DNA of 12,630 bases from contig VBCS01000148.1 in NCBI GenBank assembly GCA_005888955.1, forward strand, positions 1-12,630, read 5' to 3'. Shown piece after piece: positions 1 through 6,953 of this stretch. The notes below the pieces were generated by a model. That model ran no database searches, was not told the origin of the DNA, and worked only from the letters and a program-made list of their open reading frames with translations. Origin of the DNA: Betaproteobacteria bacterium (GTDB taxonomy: Bacteria; Pseudomonadota; Gammaproteobacteria; Burkholderiales; Casimicrobiaceae). Numbering within the stretch: the first letter of the stretch is position 1; every line of letters starts with the position of its first letter. Made by a program: the position numbers and the translations under genes.

Positions 1-1179
1 GTGCAGCCAGGTCGCATAATTACCGGCGCCGCTGGCGAGGATCGTGTCCTCGGGAAGCCGTTCGCGCAACGTCGCGACGATCTGCCAGAGATCGAGCGAG
101 CCCGGCATCGGCTGCGGCGTCTGCCACGCGAGATATTCGGCGTGAGCCGCCGCGGCGCTGCCGGACCACGCGGGCGCGTCGATCGGCGCCAAAGCCGCGA
201 GCGCAGCGCATGCCGGCGCGACCGACGCCTGAATCGCCAGCGCGGGCTGGTACACGCGGCCGAGCTCGTCGGCGCCGGGATGCACATGGATCAGCGCCTG
301 CTTCGACTGTGGTGCGGCGAGCAGCGTGTAGCCTCCGGTGACCATCTCTCCCAGACGCTCGCCGATCACGACCAGCACGTCGGCATCGCGGATGCGCGCG
401 GCGAGCTTCGGATTGATGCCGATGCCTACGTCGCCGGCATAGTTCGGATGCCGGTTGTCGAACACGTCCTGGTTGCGGAACGCACAGGCCACCGGCAGTG
501 CGTTCGCTTCGGCAAAGCGCGCGAGATTCGCGCAGCCCTGCGCGCTCCAGCCGCTGCCGCCGGCGATGACCACCGGCCGTTGCGCCCCAGCGAGCAACGC
601 GTGAAGTTGCGCGATCTGCGCCGGCGCAGGCTGCACGACCGGCACGTCGACCCGCGCGACATCCGCGACGGCGGCGGTCGCGGCGAGCATATCTTCGGGC
701 AGCGCGAGGAGGACCGGGCCGGGGCGCCCCGACTGTGCGACGCGAAAGGCGCGAGCGACGTACTCGGGGATGCGTTCCGCGCGCTCGATTTGCGCCACCC
801 ACTTGACGATGCTGCCGTACATGCGCCGGTAGTCGATTTCCTGGAATGCTTCGCGGTCGGCAAAGTCGCTGCCGACCTGGCCGACGAAGACGATCAACGG
901 CGTCGAATCCTGTGCCGCGGTATGGATGCCGATCGCGGCATTCGACGCGCCCGGGCCGCGCGTGACGAAGACGATGCCCGGGCGGCCGGTTAGCTTGCCG
1001 TACGCTTCCGCCATGTATGCCGCGCCGCCTTCCTGACGGCAGACGATCAGGCGCAGGCGATCGCGGGCATCGTACAGCGCGTCGAGCACGGGCAGATAGC
1101 TCTCGCCGGGCACGCAGAACGCGAGCTCGACTCCCTGCAGCAGCAGGTTGTCGACGAGTATGCGGCCACCGGTACGCAT
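1..1179 (-). CDS. Thiamine pyrophosphate-dependent enzyme, acetolactate synthase-like (3' end outside window)
   Basis: Partial gene: the first 393 codons are visible and the frame is still open at the left edge. Beginning MRTGGRILVDNLL, it has the TPP-enzyme N-domain (about residues 1-165) with PGESYLPVLDAL and the QEGGAAYMAEAYG segment, whose Glu is the cofactor-activating residue in this superfamily. GRPGIVFVTRGPGASNA follows. A central domain (about 190-320) has the typical GIGINPKLAARIRDAD stretch, and the C-domain starts near 355 (ILASGAGNYATWLH). Related full proteins have about 550 residues, so roughly 160 are missing. Substrate cannot be read from the sequence: acetolactate synthase, glyoxylate carboligase and decarboxylase-like relatives share this fold, and this subgroup is usually annotated only as TPP-binding protein. 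ATG at 1179 is the only usual start after an in-frame TAG 39 bases upstream. No strong Shine-Dalgarno is visible. It is divergent from the channel gene. Confidence 0.9.
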   Translation of the reverse strand, partial: MRTGGRILVDNLLLQGVELAFCVPGESYLPVLDALYDARDRLRLIVCRQEGGAAYMAEAYGKLTGRPGIVFVTRGPGASNAAIGIHTAAQDSTPLIVFVGQVGSDFADREAFQEIDYRRMYGSIVKWVAQIERAERIPEYVARAFRVAQSGRPGPVLLALPEDMLAATAAVADVARVDVPVVQPAPAQIAQLHALLAGAQRPVVIAGGSGWSAQGCANLARFAEANALPVACAFRNQDVFDNRHPNYAGDVGIGINPKLAARIRDADVLVVIGERLGEMVTGGYTLLAAPQSKQALIHVHPGADELGRVYQPALAIQASVAPACAALAALAPIDAPAWSGSAAAAHAEYLAWQTPQPMPGSLDLWQIVATLRERLPEDTILASGAGNYATWLH

Positions 1180-1215
1180 TGGTATTGGCGAGACAGGAAA
1201 GAGAGTACGGCGGCC

Positions 1216-1221
1216 ATTCTA
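1216..1221 (-). promoter_or_regulatory. Candidate -10 box for the TPP-enzyme gene
   Basis: On the minus strand this reads TAGAAT, one mismatch from TATAAT, about 37 bases before the ATG at 1179. The sequence 17 bases further upstream is a poor -35 match, so the call rests on the -10 and the position between divergent genes. Confidence 0.35.
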
Positions 1222-1251
1222 GCGTGATTCGGCGAGAGGCTCGCCGCGCCG

Positions 1252-1257
1252 TATAAT
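1252..1257 (+). promoter_or_regulatory. Candidate -10 box for the mechanosensitive channel gene
   Basis: A perfect TATAAT lies 46 bases before the ATG at 1304, in the context GCCGTATAATCCGCG, a common form of proteobacterial sigma-70 promoters. The -35 region (TTCGGC at 1228-1233, 18-base spacing) is weak. The expected leader is about 40 bases and contains the Shine-Dalgarno GAAGGAAG at 1288-1295. Confidence 0.5.
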
Positions 1258-1303
1258 CCGCGCAGGCCGCCGCGCCCGACAGCCAGCGAAGGAAGCATCG
1301 CCG

Positions 1304-2830
1304 ATGGTCCAAACGATCACGTTGCAGGAATCGCTCTGGTTCAGCGCCGTCGCTCTGCTCCTCGGTTTGATCACGATGCGCTTCCGGCCGGAGCTGCGGC
1401 GGTCGGTGCTGGTCAATCTCTTCCTGATCGCGCTGGGCTTGGGCGGGCTCACTGTGCTCTCGCGCTATCAGCCGATACCTCAGCAGCTGACCATCGCGGT
1501 CATCCCGCGTGAGATTTTTCTGCTGATCGTTGCGCTCGGCAACATCCGCATCTTCATCACGTTCATGACCAGCGTGCTCCTGGCGCGCCGCGCGGTGCCG
1601 CGCATCCTCGGCGAAGTGACCATGGCTCTGTCGCTGGTGGTGTACGCCCTGATCCGCCTCGACGCGGTCGGTGTAAATCCGACCAGCCTTATCGCTACCA
1701 CTAGCATAGCCGGCGCCGCCATCGCGTTTGCGATGCAGTCTACGTTGGGGAATCTCCTGGGCGGGATCTCATTGCAGCTCGACAATACATGTCGCATCGG
1801 CGATTGGATCGAGGTCGAGGGTCAGACCGGCGAGGTGGTCTCGATCCGTTGGCGGTATACGGCGCTGGCCACCATCAACAACGTGACCATCATCATCCCG
1901 AACGCGGAGTTGAAGAAAAATCGGGTCACGCTGCTCGGACGCCGCGGCGACCAGCGCATACCCTGGCGGCGGCCGATCGAGTTCGGAGTCGGATACGAAT
2001 GGACGCCGGGGCAGGTGATTGCCGTCGTCCACGCGGCGCTCGAGCGCAGCGAAATACCGTTTGTCGCGACCGAGCCGATGGCGCACTGCATCTGCACAGG
2101 CTTCGAGTCGAGCGCGATCAAGTACGTAGTCTATTACTGGCTGACCGATATCAAATCCTATCTGGTGACCGATTCCCGAGTGAGGGTGCATGTCTTCGCC
2201 GCGCTGGGCCGGGCCGGCATGGAGATCCCGATTTCGCGCTCCGACTTGTATTTGCATTCGGGGCGCCATCTGCAGCTGACAAAATCGGAGCAGGAACAGG
2301 AGTCGCGGGTGGCGCTGTTGCGTTCGCTGGAACTGTTCGCGCCGCTCACCGACGATGAGACGCACGCGCTCGCGGCGCAGTTGATCGGGACCCCTTTCGG
2401 GCCGGGCGACATCGCCACCCGGCAGGGCGAGCCGTCCGATTCGCGCTATATCCTGGCGCGCGGTCAGGTCGCGATCTTCCGCGACGCCGCGCCGGGAAGC
2501 TCGCCTGCGCGGCAGCGACTGGCGACGCTCGCGGCGCCGGCGATTTTCGGCGAGATGGGCCTGCTTACCGGCCAGGCACGAACTGCGACGATTACCGCCG
2601 AGTCCGAGGTTCTCTGTTACCGGCTCGACAAGGCGGCTTTTGAAGCCATCATTCAGGCGCGCCCCGAACTGGCCGATGCGCTGGCGCAAACGGTCGTGGC
2701 GCGCCAGGCAGCGAACGACGCGACGCTGGCGTCGCTCTCTGCGGAGGCACGTGCCCGCGCGACCGGCACGCGCGCGGGCGAGCTGCTCAGGAAAATCCGC
2801 CAGTTCTTCGGCCTGGAGTCGGGTGACTGA
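1304..2830 (+). CDS. MscS-family mechanosensitive channel with C-terminal cyclic-nucleotide-binding domain
   Basis: 508 residues. Hydrophobic segments at about 11-26, 34-53, 70-93 and 103-120 precede the pore-lining helix at about 130-160 (GAAIAFAMQSTLGNLLGGIS). That helix matches the TM3 region of MscS, and IGDWIEVEGQTGEVVSI begins the beta domain. IIIPNAELKKN (196-206) is the usual MscS beta-domain signature. The cytoplasmic part runs to about 315. Residues 341-455 form a cyclic-nucleotide-binding domain with a good phosphate-binding cassette, FGEMGLLTGQARTAT at 415-429, including the conserved Glu and Arg. The protein is therefore probably an inner-membrane channel of the bCNG class, where ligand binding modulates or replaces tension gating. 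Whether the ligand is cAMP or cGMP cannot be read. ATG is preceded by GAAGGAAG at an 8-base distance. It converges on prmB with 26 bases between stops and no clear terminator hairpin. Confidence 0.93.
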   Translation: MVQTITLQESLWFSAVALLLGLITMRFRPELRRSVLVNLFLIALGLGGLTVLSRYQPIPQQLTIAVIPREIFLLIVALGNIRIFITFMTSVLLARRAVPRILGEVTMALSLVVYALIRLDAVGVNPTSLIATTSIAGAAIAFAMQSTLGNLLGGISLQLDNTCRIGDWIEVEGQTGEVVSIRWRYTALATINNVTIIIPNAELKKNRVTLLGRRGDQRIPWRRPIEFGVGYEWTPGQVIAVVHAALERSEIPFVATEPMAHCICTGFESSAIKYVVYYWLTDIKSYLVTDSRVRVHVFAALGRAGMEIPISRSDLYLHSGRHLQLTKSEQEQESRVALLRSLELFAPLTDDETHALAAQLIGTPFGPGDIATRQGEPSDSRYILARGQVAIFRDAAPGSSPARQRLATLAAPAIFGEMGLLTGQARTATITAESEVLCYRLDKAAFEAIIQARPELADALAQTVVARQAANDATLASLSAEARARATGTRAGELLRKIRQFFGLESGD

Positions 2831-2856
2831 AGTTCGGGAGGATTGGCAGCCGGCTC

Positions 2857-3702
2857 CTAGGCCGCCGCGCGATTCGCCGCCAGTAACTCTTCGCGCCTGA
2901 GCAGGAACACGGCGTCGTCGCTCGACTCGGTCGATAGCCAGGTGAATGGCAGGCGCGGGAATGCGGCCTCGGCGGCGGCGCGGTTCTGGCCAAGCTCGAC
3001 GACCAGCAGGCCGTCGGGATTCAAGAATTCCCCGGCGCGGGCGAGGATGGTGCGCACCGCGTCGAGGCCGTCGTCGCCTCCCGCCAACGCAAGCTGTGGC
3101 TCGTGTAGATACTCAGGCGGCAGTTCTTCCATCGCCATCGCCGTCACATACGGCGGATTGCTGACGATGAGGTCATAGTTCTTTTCGGTGAGGTTCGACA
3201 GCAGGTCGGAGCGGATCAGATTGACCCGTCCCTGCAAGCCGTGGTCGGCGACGTTGCGCAACGCGACGGCGAGCGCATCGGACGAAATGTCGGCGGCATC
3301 GACGTCGGCATTCGGAAAATGATGCGCGACCATGATGGCGAGGCATCCCGACCCTGTACACAGATCGAGCGCGGTCTGGACTTTGTCGGGTTCGGCTATC
3401 CACGGACTGAGCCCGTCACGCAGCAGCTCGGCGATGTAGGAGCGCGGAATGAGCACGCGCTCGTTGACGCGGCGAGCGATGATGTCCTGCACCTCTTCGC
3501 GCTCGGTATGAGTGAGCTTCGCGTCGAGAAACGGTTCCAGGCGATCGAGCGGCAGATGCAGCGTGTGCAGCAGCAGGTACGCGGCCTCGTCGTACGCGTT
3601 GGCCGTGCCGTGCCCGAAAGAAAGTCCGGTCAGGTTGAACCGCGACACTGCGTAGCGCAGCCAGTCGCGGAGGGTCTCCAGCTCCTGGGTGAGGGTGCTC
3701 AT
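2857..3702 (-). CDS. prmB: Ribosomal protein uL3 N5-glutamine methyltransferase PrmB, probable internal in-frame deletion
   Basis: 281 residues; SAM-dependent methylation of a glutamine in ribosomal protein L3. The N-terminal helical domain (LRDWLRYAVSRFN, FGHGTANAYDEAAYLLL) is typical. The SAM site DLCTGSGCLA is at 113-122, an acidic strand VDAADIS at 134-140, and the catalytic NPPY at 182-185. The C-terminal TESSDDAVFLL also fits PrmB. E. coli PrmB has 310 residues. Here RRVNER (77-82) runs straight into VLIPRS, whereas from memory the family has about 22 residues between (PVAYLTNKAW, then FYVDER). The missing block lies beside the substrate-binding region, so activity is doubtful unless this is an assembly error. 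ATG at 3702 shares its A with the dapE stop (TGATG), suggesting translational coupling. A longer upstream open frame is shadow of dapE. Confidence 0.9.
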   Translation of the reverse strand: MSTLTQELETLRDWLRYAVSRFNLTGLSFGHGTANAYDEAAYLLLHTLHLPLDRLEPFLDAKLTHTEREEVQDIIARRVNERVLIPRSYIAELLRDGLSPWIAEPDKVQTALDLCTGSGCLAIMVAHHFPNADVDAADISSDALAVALRNVADHGLQGRVNLIRSDLLSNLTEKNYDLIVSNPPYVTAMAMEELPPEYLHEPQLALAGGDDGLDAVRTILARAGEFLNPDGLLVVELGQNRAAAEAAFPRLPFTWLSTESSDDAVFLLRREELLAANRAAA

Positions 3703-4847
3703 CAGGCGGCGGGGGCGAGGAGCAAGCGTTTCAGTATGCCACGATACAGCGCGGCGAGCGGCTCGAGGTCGGCGACCGCCACGCACTCGTCGAGCTTGTG
3801 GATCGTCGCGTTGACAGGACCCAGCTCGACGACTTCGCGACAGACGGCGGCGATAAAGCGTCCGTCGGAGGTGCCGCCGGTGCACGAAATCTCGGGAACG
3901 ATCCCGCAGACCTCGCGGATCGTCTCCGCGGCGACGGCGACGAGCTTTTCTCGCGGCGTGAGATAAGGAGCGCCCCAGCCCGTCCACGTGAGCTCGTAGT
4001 CGAGGCCGTGCCGCTGCAGTACTGCCTCGAAGCGCTCCTGCAGGCTTTCGCGCGTGCTCGCGGTCGCGTAGCGAAAATTGAACAGTAGCTCCAGCGAGCC
4101 CGGGATCACGTTGTTCGCCCCCGTGCCGGCGTGGATGTTCGACGCCTGCCACGACGTCGGCGGAAAGTATTCGTTCCCCTCGTCCCAGGCGTGCGCGGCA
4201 AGCTCGGCGATCGCCGGCGCCGCCAAGTGAATCGGGTTCTTCGCCAGATGCGGATAGGCGACGTGTCCCTGCACGCCGCGCACGTTAAGCCTGCCCGAGA
4301 GCGTGCCCCGACGTCCATTCTTGATCATATCGCCCAGCCGCTCGGCGGAAGATGGCTCGCCGACGACGCAATAATCGAGCGCCGTGCCGGCGGCCCTGAG
4401 CTGGTCGATCACGCGCACGGTGCCGTCGGTGGCGGGCCCTTCCTCGTCGGAAGTGAGCAGAAGCGCGATCGAACCGGCGTGCGCCGGGTGCGCACGCACG
4501 AAATGCTCGACGGCGACGACAAACGCCGCCAGCGAGGATTTCATGTCGGCGGCGCCGCGGCCATACAGGAATCCATCGCGGATCGTCGGCGTGAACGGGT
4601 CGGAATGCCAGGCTTCGAGCGGTCCCGGCGGCACGACGTCGGTGTGCCCCGCGAAACACAGCGCGGGCCGCGAGTCGCCGCGTCTGGCCCAGAGGTTGGT
4701 CACCCCGTTGGACGACAGCGTCTCGCAGCGGAAGCCCAAGGGCGCGAGCCGGGCCTTCAAGAGCTCCTGGCAGCCCGCATCATCGGGCGTCTGCGAACGG
4801 CGCGCGATCAGCTCGCGCGCGAGGTCGAGCGTGGGATGGGAACCCAT
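3702..4847 (-). CDS. dapE: Succinyl-diaminopimelate desuccinylase
   Basis: 381 residues, close to the usual 375-380. It hydrolyses N-succinyl-LL-diaminopimelate to LL-diaminopimelate and succinate in the cytoplasm, in the succinylase route to lysine and peptidoglycan. The M20 di-zinc residues are all present: H68 and D70 in GHTDVVPPGP, D101 in GRGAADMKSS, E135/E136 in TSDEEGPATDGT, E164 in VVGEPSS, and H350 in ATIHKLDE. The dimerisation-domain motif NGRRGTLSGRLNVRGVQGHV and the SCTGGTSDGRFI segment are also typical. I chose ATG at 4847 (MGSHPTLDLARELI) because family homology begins there; the frame stays open upstream only as shadow of pilU. The start lies inside the end of pilU (40-base overlap) with only a weak TAGG upstream, so translation probably depends on pilU. 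The stop overlaps prmB by one base. Confidence 0.96.
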   Translation of the reverse strand: MGSHPTLDLARELIARRSQTPDDAGCQELLKARLAPLGFRCETLSSNGVTNLWARRGDSRPALCFAGHTDVVPPGPLEAWHSDPFTPTIRDGFLYGRGAADMKSSLAAFVVAVEHFVRAHPAHAGSIALLLTSDEEGPATDGTVRVIDQLRAAGTALDYCVVGEPSSAERLGDMIKNGRRGTLSGRLNVRGVQGHVAYPHLAKNPIHLAAPAIAELAAHAWDEGNEYFPPTSWQASNIHAGTGANNVIPGSLELLFNFRYATASTRESLQERFEAVLQRHGLDYELTWTGWGAPYLTPREKLVAVAAETIREVCGIVPEISCTGGTSDGRFIAAVCREVVELGPVNATIHKLDECVAVADLEPLAALYRGILKRLLLAPAA

Positions 4848-5977
4848 CGTCGGCCTAAGCCCGCAGGAGCATGGTGTGTTGCCGCGTCGCCGGTCTCGGC
4901 GGCGTCGATCCGCGCGGTAGGCGAGTTCTGGTTCACCAGCCACGCCAGATTCGTCGGCGAGTCGGAACCGGTGAGCGCTTCCTCATACGCGATCACGCCG
5001 TCGAGATAGAGCCGGCACAGCGCCTGCTCGAAGGTCTGCGATCCGGGATAGAGGCTCTGCTCCATCGCTTCCTTGATCTGCGTGATTTCGCCGTTCTTGA
5101 TCAGATCGGCGATCAGCGACGTGTTGAGCAGCATCTCGACTGCCGGCTGCTGGTCCCCTTCCTTGTTGCGCACCAGCCGTTGCGAGATGATCGCCCGCAA
5201 TCCGATCGAGAGGTCCGATAGCAGGCCCGAGCGCGCGTCGTAGGGGAACATGTTGATGATCCGGGACAGCGCGTGATAGCTGTTGTTGGCGTGCAGCGTC
5301 GACAGGCAGAGATGGCCGGTGAGGGTGTGCAGCAGCGCCTGCTGCATCGTCTCCCGGTCGCGCACCTCGCCGATCATGATCAGGTCAGGCGCTTCGCGGA
5401 GCGCGTTACCCAGCGCCTTGTTGTAGCCCTGGGTGTCAACGCCGATCTCGCGCTGGTTGACGATCGACTGCTTGTGCTCGAACAGGTATTCGATCGGATC
5501 CTCGAGCGTCAGGATGTGGCCCGACTTGTTGTTGTTGCGGTAATCGATCATCGCCGCGAGCGTCGTCGACTTGCCGCAGCCGGTCGCGCCGGCGATCAGC
5601 ACCAGTCCCCGCTTCTCCATCACCAGGTTGAGCAGTACCGGCGGCAGCTTGAGCTCCTCGAACGGCGGAACGTTGCTGCGGACGTAGCGAACGCATAGCG
5701 AGATCGTCCCGCGCTGGCGGAAGATGTTGATCCGGAAGTTGCCGACGCTGCGATCGAGGTACGAGAGATTCATCTCCATCTCGTTCTCGAACTCGCGCGC
5801 CTGGTCCTTGGTCATCAGCTCGTAGGCGATGCGGCGGACAGTCTCGACGTCCATCGGCTGCGTGGAGATGGCCGAGACGACGCCGTTGATCTTGATGTTG
5901 ATCGGCGCGCCGCAGGAGATGAACAGGTCCGAGGCCTGCTTCTCCGCCATCAGTTTGAACAATCGGTCCAAATACAT
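4808..5977 (-). CDS. pilU: Type IV pilus retraction-associated ATPase PilU
   Basis: 389 residues, hexameric cytoplasmic ATPase acting with PilT in pilus retraction and twitching. The N-terminal domain opens with LFKLMAEKQASDLFISCGAP. Walker A is GATGCGKST (130-138), with Cys where Ser is usual. The Asp box is LEDPIE (158-163), Walker B APDLIMIGEVRD (196-207), and the His box TGHLCLSTLHANN (220-232). The C-terminal part reads LIADLIKNGEITQIKEAM and lacks the AIRNLIRE motif of PilT, favouring PilU. The last 45 residues or so are low-complexity and polar, not clearly conserved, and overlap the start of dapE by 40 bases. ATG at 5977 has AGAGG 11 bases upstream, a somewhat long spacing. No pilT lies next to it in the window. 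Confidence 0.92.
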   Translation of the reverse strand: MYLDRLFKLMAEKQASDLFISCGAPINIKINGVVSAISTQPMDVETVRRIAYELMTKDQAREFENEMEMNLSYLDRSVGNFRINIFRQRGTISLCVRYVRSNVPPFEELKLPPVLLNLVMEKRGLVLIAGATGCGKSTTLAAMIDYRNNNKSGHILTLEDPIEYLFEHKQSIVNQREIGVDTQGYNKALGNALREAPDLIMIGEVRDRETMQQALLHTLTGHLCLSTLHANNSYHALSRIINMFPYDARSGLLSDLSIGLRAIISQRLVRNKEGDQQPAVEMLLNTSLIADLIKNGEITQIKEAMEQSLYPGSQTFEQALCRLYLDGVIAYEEALTGSDSPTNLAWLVNQNSPTARIDAAETGDAATHHAPAGLGRRWVPIPRSTSRAS

Positions 5978-6040
5978 GTTATGAAGCCTCTGCCGGCGCC
6001 GGAGCGATCGGGGCAGTCCCCGCCCGCAAGCCGGCTCGGC

Positions 6041-6091
6041 TTGACAATGTCATGAATTGACAAGAATAACCAAGCTCAAGCAAAGTAACAA
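6041..6091. promoter_or_regulatory. Overlapping divergent promoters for pilU and the nucleoside phosphorylase gene
   Basis: In the 189-base gap 5978-6166, the minus strand has TTGTTA (6091-6086), 17 bases, then TATTCT (6068-6063), each 4/6 to consensus and well spaced for pilU. The plus strand has a perfect TTGACA at 6041-6046 followed 18 bases later by AATAAC (6065-6070, 4/6). The two -10 boxes overlap. A second TTGACA stands at 6057-6062, so TTGACAA is repeated with a 16-base period, a possible operator. The remaining leader (6072-6166) holds a small hairpin, CACGG-CGG-CCGTG at 6096-6108, and no riboswitch that I recognise. Confidence 0.4.
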
Positions 6092-6166
6092 CTGGCACGG
6101 CGGCCGTGGGGGTGCTTTCCCCGACGGACGGCGTACGCTCATCTTCATTCCTGCAGAGAAGCTTCC

Positions 6167-6913
6167 ATGCTGGCCATCATCGGCGGCAGCGGGCTCACCC
6201 GACTGTCGACGCTTGCCGTCGCTCACCGCGAGGTCATTCGCACCCCTTACGGCGAACCCTCGTCGGCGCTTAACTTCGGCCAGGTGGCGGGCCGGGACGT
6301 GGTATTTCTCGCGCGGCACGGTCATGGGCACTCGATTCCGCCGCACCGCGTCAATTATCGGGCCAACCTGTGGGCATTGAAGCACCGCAACGTCGACGCC
6401 ATTCTGGCGGTGGCCTCGGTGGGCGCCATCGCCAGCGCGTACGCACCCGGCGATCTGGTGCTGCCGCACCAATTGATCGATTACACCAGCGGACGCCAGA
6501 GCACGTTCTTTGACGGCGAAGATCGCCGGGTGGTGCACGTCGACTTCACGCACCCTTACAGTGCGGAGCTTCGGAACCGCTGCATCGCCGCGGCACGCGC
6601 TGCCGGTGTGGCCGTACACGACGGCGGCATCTACGGAGCTGTATCCGGGCCGCGGCTCGAGACCGCGGCCGAAATCGACCGCATGGAACGCGATGGTGCG
6701 ACGGTCGTCGGCATGACCGGCATGCCAGAAGCGGCGCTGGCGCGGGAGCTCGGGATCGCCTATGTGGGGATCGACGTCGTTGTCAATCAAGCCGCGGGGC
6801 GCGGCGACAGCGCGCAGGCCATTTCCATCGAGCGCATCGCGGGCGTGCTTGAATCGGCCATGGACAAGGTGAAGACTCTCATCGATCACCTGGTGCAGGA
6901 GTCAGCCGCCTGA
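6167..6913 (+). CDS. Purine nucleoside phosphorylase, probable S-methyl-5'-thioinosine phosphorylase (MTAP/PNP family)
   Basis: 248 residues. A phosphorylase of the trimeric PNP/MTAP family, cleaving a purine (thio)nucleoside with phosphate to free base and (methylthio)ribose-1-phosphate. Visible motifs are IIGGSG at 4-9, the phosphate-site RHGHGHSIPPHRVNYRAN (50-67), GPRLETAAEI (161-170), and VGMTGMPEAALARE (181-194), whose Met contacts the ribose in this family. The base-specificity position reads VVVNQAAG with Asn207. MTAPs acting on 6-amino purines carry Asp there, while Asn is associated with 6-oxopurines. This supports the methylthioinosine enzyme known from Pseudomonas over a methylthioadenosine enzyme. 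If so, methylthioadenosine must first be deaminated by a deaminase not in this window. ATG at 6167 has a modest AGAGAAG upstream. It is probably cotranscribed with def 40 bases downstream. Confidence 0.88.
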   Translation: MLAIIGGSGLTRLSTLAVAHREVIRTPYGEPSSALNFGQVAGRDVVFLARHGHGHSIPPHRVNYRANLWALKHRNVDAILAVASVGAIASAYAPGDLVLPHQLIDYTSGRQSTFFDGEDRRVVHVDFTHPYSAELRNRCIAAARAAGVAVHDGGIYGAVSGPRLETAAEIDRMERDGATVVGMTGMPEAALARELGIAYVGIDVVVNQAAGRGDSAQAISIERIAGVLESAMDKVKTLIDHLVQESAA

Positions 6914-6953
6914 GCGGGCGGCGTGCTCCAAGGACGCGTCCAAGGAGGCAGCG

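Noticed and set aside
1..1312. Long open frames on the plus strand (1-993) and in another minus frame (20-1312) over the TPP-enzyme gene
   Set aside because: Both translate to Arg-rich, motif-free sequence, whereas the minus frame starting at 1179 gives clear TPP-enzyme motifs throughout.
2831..2856. Terminator between the convergent channel gene and prmB
   Set aside because: The 26-base gap contains an AGCCGGCT palindrome but no stem-loop followed by a T-run on either strand.
6093..6108. Sigma-54-like TGGCACGG element before the phosphorylase gene
   Set aside because: The -24 half looks good, but ten bases after the GG the required GC is absent and no TTGC follows, so it does not meet the consensus.
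6072..6166. Possible riboswitch in the 95-base leader of the phosphorylase gene
   Set aside because: Only short GC-rich hairpins are visible. I could not match any SAM, SAH or purine riboswitch core, and no attenuator structure is evident.
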